DNA of 64,000 nt from Arctopsyche grandis (taxonomy: Eukaryota > Arthropoda > Insecta > Trichoptera > Hydropsychidae), in assembly GCF_051622035.1 (NCBI RefSeq), contig NC_135366.1:4185001-4249000 (forward strand). The letters run 5' to 3'. The position numbers and the translations under genes are program-made. The notes under the pieces are model-generated. The model did not search any database. It was not told where the DNA came from and worked only from the letters and a program-made list of their open reading frames with translations. Of this stretch, positions 56,171 to 64,000 are shown piece by piece; within the stretch, counting starts at the first letter, position 1; every line of letters begins with the position of its first letter.

Positions 56171-59130
56171 AGTACTTGACAGCAGTTTCAATATATATCG
56201 CCATGATAGATCTGCCAGAGGTGGTGGTGTTCTTCTAGCAGTTAAAAATACAAATATTATTTCGGTTGAAAGACTTAGTCATCTTGAGGACATTCATGAA
56301 TGTGTATGGCTAAAACTAAGATTTGTTAACATTCCTTTTTTTATATACATATGTACTATTTATTTTCCACCAAGATCTCCACCAAATATTTATAAGCGAT
56401 TTTTTGATTTAATTATATCTAATTATTCACATTTTAGTAATGGTCGCATTTTTATATCTGGAGATTTTAATCTGAATTCTTCTAACTGTTTTCCTGATGA
56501 CCTTAATTTTTTTATATCTTTATTCAACTTAAAACAAATTAATACTATTCGAAACTATTTTAATAATTCCATGTTGGATTTTCTATTAACAAATTTAGAT
56601 TGTCAGAATATTATTATTTCAAATTCAGTTGATTCCTTGGTTCCTGAAGACAGCTATCATCCTGCTCTTGATATTCATTTAAAATTAACTATAACTTATT
56701 CCTCACTTCGTTTAATAAATAACTGTCTTAATACCTCTGTCCTAAATGGATGGTTATTTACAAATGTTGATTTCAAATATTTAAATGATATTCTTTGTAA
56801 TTGTCAATGGGAGCGAGTTTATGAGTGCAAAGATGTTAATTTGGCCCTCTCTAATTTCTATGACATTATATATTCTATTTTTAATGATTGTTTTCGGTTG
56901 AAAGGATTAGTGACGAGTAAAAGGATTTATCCGCCTTGGTTTACTAAAGAAATTATTAATCTCTTAAAAAGTAAATATCAAACACATAAACTCTGGAAGA
57001 AATCGAGCAATCCTCTTATCTTAAATAATTTCCGTATTTTACGTACGGAAATTAAGAAATTAATTAATAATGCATATAATGTTTATGTAGCTGATTGTGA
57101 AAGTTCCATAGTTAAAAACCCTAAGAAATTCTGGAACTTCATCAATTCTAAACGTGTAAATCGTGTAAAGTCGACCATTATGTACAATGATTCTGGATTG
57201 TTAGAGGGTGATCAAAACATTGCTAATGGATTTGCCGACTTTTTTAAATCAGTTTTCAATAATCCTACTGATTCCATGGAACCTACCAATGACTCGGAAT
57301 TTACTTTCCCCACTTTAGCGATTAATCATCTTGACTCTTCCGATCTGAAATATGGCTTTCTAAAGTTAAAAAATATTTATTCTTCCGGTCCTGACTCCAT
57401 CCCTAATTACATCCTAAAAGGATGTGAGGTTAGTCTCTTAGAACCTTTAAAATTCATTTTTAATTTAATTCTAAGGAACTCTTCATTCCCCAATTTATGG
57501 AAATGCTCTAAAGTAACTCCTATTCATAAGAAGGACGATAAATCTTGTGTAAGGAACTACAGACCAATAACTATCTTGTCAGCGCCAGCCAAAATGTTTG
57601 AGGTAATATTACACAGATACATTTTTAATCACTTTCAAAGTATGCTCATTGATCAGCAGCATGGCTTTCGTCCGGCCAGATCAGCTATTACCAACTTGTT
57701 ATGTTTCTCTAATGACATAACCAGCACTTTGGATTGTAATAATCAAATGGATGTAATATATACTGATTTTGAGAAGGCGTTTGATAAAGTTGATCATAAA
57801 ATTTTGGTTAGTAAATTAAGTTTTATTGGATTTACTTATAATCTTGTTGGTCTTTTTATTTCTTATTTACAGGATCGACGTCAATTCGTTAAGTTTGGGA
57901 GTTGCTTTTCTTATGAGTATGTTGCCACTTCTGGGATTCCCCAAGGATCAAATCTTGGCCCTTTATTATTCCTAATATTTATCAACGATATTCAATCTTC
58001 TATTCACCATTCTAAATTTTTATTATATGCGGATGACTTAAAAATCTATAAGAGAATAATTGATTTACCTGACGCTCTTTATTTGCAAGAGGATTTGAAT
58101 TCTATTTATGAATGGGCTAATGTTAATAAACTTCCCTTCAATATCCTAAAGTGTCGGGTCATTTCTTACTCTCGTTCTCGTTCTCCTATTAAATATCCGT
58201 ATAAATTTCATGATTCTCTTCTTCAGAGAGAATTATTTATATCTGATCTGGGAATAGTCTTCGAAAATAGTTGGAGTTTCAACATTCACATTGAGAATAT
58301 CTGTGATAGGGCAACAAAAATCCTTGGATTCGTAATCCGTAATTCGTCTGAACTAGGGCTCACTGCCATTCGTCTCTTATATTGTACATTAGTTCGCAGT
58401 GTGCTCGAGTTTGGCTCCATTATATGGTCTCCCTATCAACTTCGTTACTCTCTAATGTTGGAACGAGTCCAAAGGAAATTCCTTAGATTTTTATATCTGA
58501 AAACATTTGGATTTTATCCATATCTGTTCCCTAGTGCCTTTGTCTTGGGATCTTTGGGTTTCAACTCCCTGGCAAAGAGAAGAGATTTATTTCTTGGGAA
58601 ACATTTCGTAAAATTACTTAGAGGAGAGATTCACAATCCCACTATCCTGGAGAAACTAAAATTCTGGGCCCCGGAAAATCGTAGAGTTTTAAGAAAACAT
58701 GATATATTTTTACCAATTAGGGCTAAATCAAACGTGCTCATGAACTCCCCCCTCTCGAGAGCTGTTCGACTCCTTAACTTACTGGCACAATACTTGGACC
58801 TATTCGATGCCAGTTATGTTGAGTTGGTGGAACACATCCTAAATAGCACGATATAAATTTTTCAATCTTATTTCTTTGTTTTTATTTTGTGTACATATTT
58901 TTTACTTGATTTTTATTATTTTTTTATGATGTTTTTGTTTATTTATGATTTTTATTATTTTCTTATGTTTTTTTTTTTTTTATTTATGATTTTTATTATT
59001 TTTTTTTATGATGTTTTTTTTGTAATTTTTATGATTTTTATTATTTGTATTAAAATCACATTGACGCTTTGGGGCAACCTGTCAAGTCTCTGTGGTATTG
59101 ATTTTTTAAAATAAAATAAAATAAAATAAA
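56171..59130 (+). mobile_element. Jockey/CR1-group non-LTR retrotransposon in the satellite
   Basis: The satellite sequence AACCATATATGACCGATC is broken after CCATATA, and the array resumes at ATATGACCGATC right after an AAAAT-repeat tail (59104-59130). A short ATAT target overlap is likely. The element is 5'-truncated within its endonuclease domain. The 3'UTR (58857-59100) is T-rich. Confidence 0.8.
56172..58856 (+). CDS. Endonuclease (partial)-reverse transcriptase of Jockey/CR1 group
   Basis: The frame is open from 56172 to the stop at 58856, nearly 900 codons; the first ATG at 56571 is internal to the protein, so I take the frame from the truncation point. Endonuclease parts seen: RGGGVLLAV, FISGDFNLN, LDFLLTN and SYHPALDI. 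Counting from the 56571 ATG, the reverse transcriptase follows with NYRPITILSA (329), QHGFRPARS (363), YTDFEKAFDKVDH (397), SGIPQGSNLGPLLF (454) and the catalytic YADDLKIY (486), then the usual C-terminus (LERVQRKFLRFLY). There are no stops or frameshifts, so insertion is probably recent, yet the missing N-terminus makes this copy non-autonomous. Confidence 0.85.
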   Translation, partial: VLDSSFNIYRHDRSARGGGVLLAVKNTNIISVERLSHLEDIHECVWLKLRFVNIPFFIYICTIYFPPRSPPNIYKRFFDLIISNYSHFSNGRIFISGDFNLNSSNCFPDDLNFFISLFNLKQINTIRNYFNNSMLDFLLTNLDCQNIIISNSVDSLVPEDSYHPALDIHLKLTITYSSLRLINNCLNTSVLNGWLFTNVDFKYLNDILCNCQWERVYECKDVNLALSNFYDIIYSIFNDCFRLKGLVTSKRIYPPWFTKEIINLLKSKYQTHKLWKKSSNPLILNNFRILRTEIKKLINNAYNVYVADCESSIVKNPKKFWNFINSKRVNRVKSTIMYNDSGLLEGDQNIANGFADFFKSVFNNPTDSMEPTNDSEFTFPTLAINHLDSSDLKYGFLKLKNIYSSGPDSIPNYILKGCEVSLLEPLKFIFNLILRNSSFPNLWKCSKVTPIHKKDDKSCVRNYRPITILSAPAKMFEVILHRYIFNHFQSMLIDQQHGFRPARSAITNLLCFSNDITSTLDCNNQMDVIYTDFEKAFDKVDHKILVSKLSFIGFTYNLVGLFISYLQDRRQFVKFGSCFSYEYVATSGIPQGSNLGPLLFLIFINDIQSSIHHSKFLLYADDLKIYKRIIDLPDALYLQEDLNSIYEWANVNKLPFNILKCRVISYSRSRSPIKYPYKFHDSLLQRELFISDLGIVFENSWSFNIHIENICDRATKILGFVIRNSSELGLTAIRLLYCTLVRSVLEFGSIIWSPYQLRYSLMLERVQRKFLRFLYLKTFGFYPYLFPSAFVLGSLGFNSLAKRRDLFLGKHFVKLLRGEIHNPTILEKLKFWAPENRRVLRKHDIFLPIRAKSNVLMNSPLSRAVRLLNLLAQYLDLFDASYVELVEHILNSTI

Positions 59131-61120
59131 ATATGACCGATCAATATTGAAAGACGTAGAATTGCATAGCGGAAAACCACACTCGCCTGGCATTGCCCGG
59201 GCACTTTCGTATAGCGCTATTCGATCTTAAGTTACAATCCATACCAAAACATGTCTAAATATAGTCTATATAAGGATACCATGAAATAGTATACCAAATA
59301 TGACGCCTCGACGTTTATTAATTGTAGGATTGCATAGCGGAAAACTACACTCGCACGGCGTCACCCGGGCACTTCGTATGATCATTTTTGATCTTAAGCT
59401 CTGATCTCGTCTAAAATACGTATACAATCGTCGTCCGGGCACTTTCGTATACCGCTATTTGATCTTAAGTTACAATCCATGCCAAAACATGTCTACATAT
59501 AGTCTATATAAGGATACCATGAAACAGTCTACCAAATATGACGCCTCGACGTTTATTAATTGTAGAATTGCATAGTGGAAAACTACTCTCGCCCGGCGTC
59601 GCCCGGGAACTTCGTATGATCATTTTTGATCTTAAACTCTGATCTCGTCCAAAATACGTATATAATCTAGGTAAGGATACTACGAAATGATGTACACTAA
59701 ATTTGACCGATCTACTATATTGAAAGACGTAGAATTGCATAGCGGAATAACACACTCGCCTGGCGTTGCCCGGGCACTTTCGTATACCGCTATTTGATCT
59801 TAAGTTACAATCCAAGCCAAAACATGTCTACATATAGTCTATATAAGGATACCATGAAACAGTCTACCAAATATGACGCCTCGATTTTTATTAATTGTAG
59901 AATTGCACAGCGGAAAACTACAATCGCCCGGCGTCGCCCGGGAACTTCGTATGATCATTTTTGATCTTAAACTCTGATCTCGTCTAAAATACGTATACAA
60001 TCTAGGTAAGGATACTACGAAATGATGTACACTAAATTTGACCGATCTATATTGAAAGATGTAGAATTGCATAGTGGAAAAACACACTCGCCTGGCGTTA
60101 CCCGGGCACTTTCGTATAGCGCTATTTGATCTTAAGTTACAATCCATGCCAAAACATGTCTACATATAGTCTATATAAGGATACCATGAAACAGTCTACC
60201 AAATATGACGCCTCGACCTTTATTAATTGTAGAATTGCATAGCGGAAAACTAAACTCGCCCGGCGTCGCCCGGGCACTTAATATGAGCCTTTTTGATCTT
60301 AAACTCCGATCTCGTCTAAAATACGTATACAATCTAGGTAAGGGTACTACGAAATGATGCAAACCATATATGACCGATCAATATTGAAAGACGTAGAATT
60401 GCATAGCGGAAAAACACACTCGCCTGGCGTTGCCCGGGCACTTTCGTATGGCGCTATTCGATCTTAAGTTACAATCCATACCAAAACATGTCTACATATA
60501 GTCTATATAAGGATACCATGAAACAGTCTACCAAATATGACGCCTCGACGTTTATTAATTGTAGAATTGCACAGCGGAAAACTACAATCGCCCGGCGTCG
60601 CCCGGGAACTTCGTATGATCATTTTTGATCTTAAACTCTGATCTCGTCTAAAATACGTATACAATCTAGGTAAGGATACTACGAAATGATGTACACTAAA
60701 TTTGACCGATCTATATTGAAAGATGTAGAATTGCATAGCGGAAAAACACACTCGCCTGGCGTTGCCCGGGCACTTTCGTATGGCGCTATTCGATCTTAAG
60801 TTACAATCCATGCCAAAACATGTCTACATATATATATATAGTCTATATAAGGATACCATGAAACAGTCTACCAAATATGACGCCTCGACGTTTATTAATT
60901 GTAAGATTGCAAAGCGGAAAACTGCACTCGCCCGGCGTCGCCCGGGGACTTCATATGAGCCTTTTTGATCTTAAACTCTGATCTCGTCTAAAATACGTAT
61001 ACAATCTAGGTAAGGGTACTACGAAATGATGTACACTAAATTTGACCGATCTACTATATTGAAAGACGTAGAATTGCATAGTGGAAAAACACACTCGCCT
61101 GGCGTTGTCCGGGTATTTTT

Positions 61121-62775
61121 GACTTCGGATTCCAATCCATTCCAATCCATTACGATCTTTTCTTGTTGGGCTTTGCCAATTTTATTTGAATTAAACGTTG
61201 GCACTATACACATGTATATTATAACTATGATAGTATGCAATACGTGTATGTAACTTCAATTCTAACCGAACCCATGCACAAATGAATATATACATCCACG
61301 GGTACATTAATTCACAGGTCAGATACGTGTGTACATATGTAGAGTGGAATTGTAGCAAACGTTACCTAACTGGATACATTAAATTCGGGCAAAAGATCAC
61401 CCGGCGAATATGTAGTCGACATTGTAGCTAATTAGGACGTTAATTAAGCGAGCGGGTCGGCGTTCACGGTTCGACGTTGCCAATTTTGTATGTGTATCGC
61501 CACACAGTTTGGGAACCGCTAATTTAACTCGACTAGTATGCTAAAAGCCGCACTTTAATACTCGCTCGTATAAGTGCATGTTTGAAATTTATAAAGGAAA
61601 ATTTAATATTGACGGTGAGTCGATTCAATAGCATCATGATTTTTAAAAATTAACATATTTGGAGGGGGGATGGGGTGGGGTACTGCATGTTTTTATAGTT
61701 TCATTATACAAATGCCGGTTTGGTTGAAGTGCTGCAGTACCAAAGTTTCTACGTATGAGCTCTACTGTGCTTGATTTTAATAAATTGATGTTATTGTTTT
61801 ATTTTGTACTAGCTGAACCCGGTATACGTTGCAATGCCAGAGTGAGGCAGGCAATTCCCGTTCCCGCTCCAATTCCCGTTCCCGTTCCCGTTCTTGTTCC
61901 CGTTTCAAGTGATGGTCGGAGCTCAACTGACGTCTCTTCAACGCCGTGTCGTCATAAACCAACTGGTAACGTGGTTACCAACGTACACATTTCCTTGACT
62001 CGTCAACAGTCAAAAAGTGTTTCTTTATCTCGTTCACCACACGGTTAGTTTAACCGGTTCGTAATTCAGTTTGGAGCAGTCGTCTATCTGCCGTGGTCCC
62101 GTGGTCGCCAGCTTCGGTTCGCCAACTACTCTGGCACTCGCGAGTAGTACTGTGTGTGTAGAATGTATACAGCCAGTCGAGGCAGAGAAAAATGATCCGT
62201 ATTTCCGTATACAGAGGGTCATTTACAGTTGACAGTACTACAGTTTACAGTTGACAGCGTATAGGTCTCATTGGGGAAGAATACGCCAGCCCCGGTCGTT
62301 TATATTTTTCATTCGACTCGAAAAATTCACGACACCGTCGATTTTTTTCCACATTTCGGTTGGATGGTTGGAGCTCAACTAACGTCTCTTCAACTAACTT
62401 GTCGTCATAAATCAACTGGCAACGTGGTTACCAACGAACGCATTTCCTTGACTACACTATGGCGCTTCAAACTTTCGCGTCGGTAAAATCGTAATTACGA
62501 ATATTATGATTAAGAGATTTGTTCCCGTTCTTCACAGTAAGCTTCCCGGACATGCATACAACAAATTCTGAAAGTTCCATTGTAATCGGTTGAGTGGTTT
62601 AGGAGCCTATACGAGGCAGACATTCAATTTTATATATACATACATATAGACTTGTGATAGACCCGATGGAAACTTCATCGGGTGTATTATAAGTAAAAAA
62701 TACATATATACATATGCATAAACAATATAAAACAGCAATAGAAAAATTTATTTTCAGTAAATGCTCATGGCAATA
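61121..62775. other. Dispersed-repeat region without a supported gene
   Basis: This contains a CCCGTT hexamer array (61854-61907) in the same context as that at 12295-12440. It also has a direct repeat of about 100 bp (61911-62011 and 62361-62457) and, near 62550-62625, a motif typical of insect repeat ends (AGTTCCATTGTAATCGGTTG). No frame is convincing. Confidence 0.45.
61911..62457. repeat. Pair of ~100-bp direct repeats
   Basis: GGTCGGAGCTCAACTGACGT at 61914 and GGTTGGAGCTCAACTAACGT at 62364 begin two diverged copies. Both continue through GTCGTCATAAA(C/T)CAACTGG and AACGTGGTTACCAACG to TTCCTTGACT. Confidence 0.65.
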
Positions 62776-63293
<518 letters not shown>

Positions 63294-63332
63294 ATATCAT
63301 ATATATACAGGTATTATCTTGATTCTACCACC

Positions 63333-63360
63333 AAAATCTCTTTCGAAATTATATATTAGA
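63333..63360 (-). mobile_element. Helitron-like 5' end fragment
   Basis: On the minus strand TCTAATATATAATTTCGAAA then GAGATTTTG, preceded by A, matches the family's 5' terminus. No 3' terminus follows; the AT microsatellite takes its place. Confidence 0.45.
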
Positions 63361-63519
63361 TTTAAATCGAACATGTACACTCGCCTTTACAGATCGCTCC
63401 AAAGCGACGAGTGTATTGATACAGATACAATACGATCAATGCAATCATTTATGCAATGCGAATTCATACAAACATGGAGGAATTTTTGTAGCATTTTATT
63501 ATAGAAATTGGAGAACCTC

Positions 63520-63725
63520 ATCGCCCTGAATGATTTGAGTTTTACAAGGAGATGCCAATTTAAAGGAACTGTTTCAATTAAAATCAGAAAAATTGGCAAA
63601 CTCTGATAGAAAACGATCGAAATAGAGTCACAAACCAAGGTTTGGCCAGCAGCTACTGGTGGGAATCAAACCGTGACCATTCTATTCGAAAGCATATATG
63701 TTTGTAACCAATAGTCCACGCTGCT
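63520..63725 (-). repeat. tRNA-derived SINE copy
   Basis: Reverse copy with core GATGCCAATTTAAAGGAACT, CAAACCAAGGTTTGGCCAGC and a reversed tRNA-like head (CCACGCTGCTGG) near 63716. The remainder to 64000 is AT-rich with no gene seen. Confidence 0.6.
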
Positions 63726-64000
63726 GGTTTAATAATACCTAAAGAAACAATGGTCTAATATTAGGCCACCGTATTAAATATTGCGTGTAATTGGAGACCG
63801 CGTGAAAAAAGACTGCATGTTGCCTTGTTTTTTTATTTATAGAAAATGTAATTATTAATATAAATAATTTTTCCACAATGAAATCTATAAATATAAAGCA
63901 AATAAACAAACGCGCACGATTTCTGTAGACGCATTCACGTCATATTCAAATCTAAAATTAAACATGTTTATTTTACGATTTATTATTCGTCGATTTGAAT

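Larger units (their letters stand above)
53985..61120. repeat. Satellite array of ~166-bp monomers in alternating A/B dimers
   Basis: Units recur every 164-169 bp (for example TGCATAGCGGAAAA at about 54966, 55135, 55303, 55468, 55636, 55800). Each carries CTCGCC(T/C)GGCGT(T/C)(A/G)CCCGGGCAC. Two types alternate: A with AAGTTACAATCC and ATGACGCCTCGAC, B with AAACTCTGATCTCGTCTAAA. The higher-order unit is therefore about 332 bp. Outer monomers (before 54960) are the most diverged, as in satellites homogenised from the centre. A retrotransposon interrupts it at 56171-59130. Short minus-strand frames repeated along it (CNSTINKRRGVIFGRLFHG) are shadows of the repeat. Confidence 0.85.

Noticed and set aside
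54103-61253. Many short minus-strand frames in the satellite (e.g. 59504-59815, 59839-60147, 60503-60811)
   Set aside because: Same frame recurring with the monomer; length is set by repeat size and there is no domain.

Overview
This is AT-rich eukaryotic DNA, most likely from an insect. The evidence is spliced genes with GT-AG introns, an RTE retrotransposon, Jockey/CR1-type retrotransposons, hAT elements, Helitron-like elements, a tRNA-derived SINE, and abundant TATG/TACA microsatellites. I cannot assign an order from the sequence alone.

The core of the window is a family of four same-strand (minus) paralogues at 6.4-11.0, 13.3-18.5, 21.9-25.9 and 38.2-42.6 kb. Each encodes a large STAND/NLR-like protein: a shared unrecognised N-terminal domain, a linker predicted to be coiled coil, an NB-ARC ATPase with all core motifs, and 15-26 ankyrin repeats. 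The coding part is essentially one exon, preceded by a splice acceptor just upstream of the ATG. The first copy has a one-base frameshift. The first two copies are nearly identical over the N-terminus and NB-ARC but part abruptly inside the ankyrin array. The last two copies share their 5' and 3' flanks, so they arose by duplication of a block of roughly 7 kb. Classical NLRs are generally considered missing from insects, so an expanding NB-ARC/ankyrin cluster with exchangeable repeat tails is the most notable content. An innate-sensor role is inference only.

At the left edge, five short exons (2207 to 268, minus) join in phase to encode a signal peptide followed by kelch repeats; this gene runs off the window.

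The rest is mobile and repetitive DNA: three hAT elements with 8-bp target duplications (3.4, 26.0, 49.9 kb); an intact RTE (31.0-34.0 kb) and its truncated copy (49.2 kb); Jockey-like 3' remnants (11.5, 28.7, 36.2, 45.9 kb), two of which hold nested insertions; and several palindromic MITEs. A Helitron-like non-autonomous family (TC...CTRR ends, A|T insertion) includes a 1.6-kb member filled with GC-rich minisatellite at 43.4-45.1 kb. A satellite of ~166-bp monomers (54.0-61.1 kb) is split by a Jockey/CR1 element with a nearly 900-codon open frame. Very long AT microsatellites lie at 62.8-63.3 kb.
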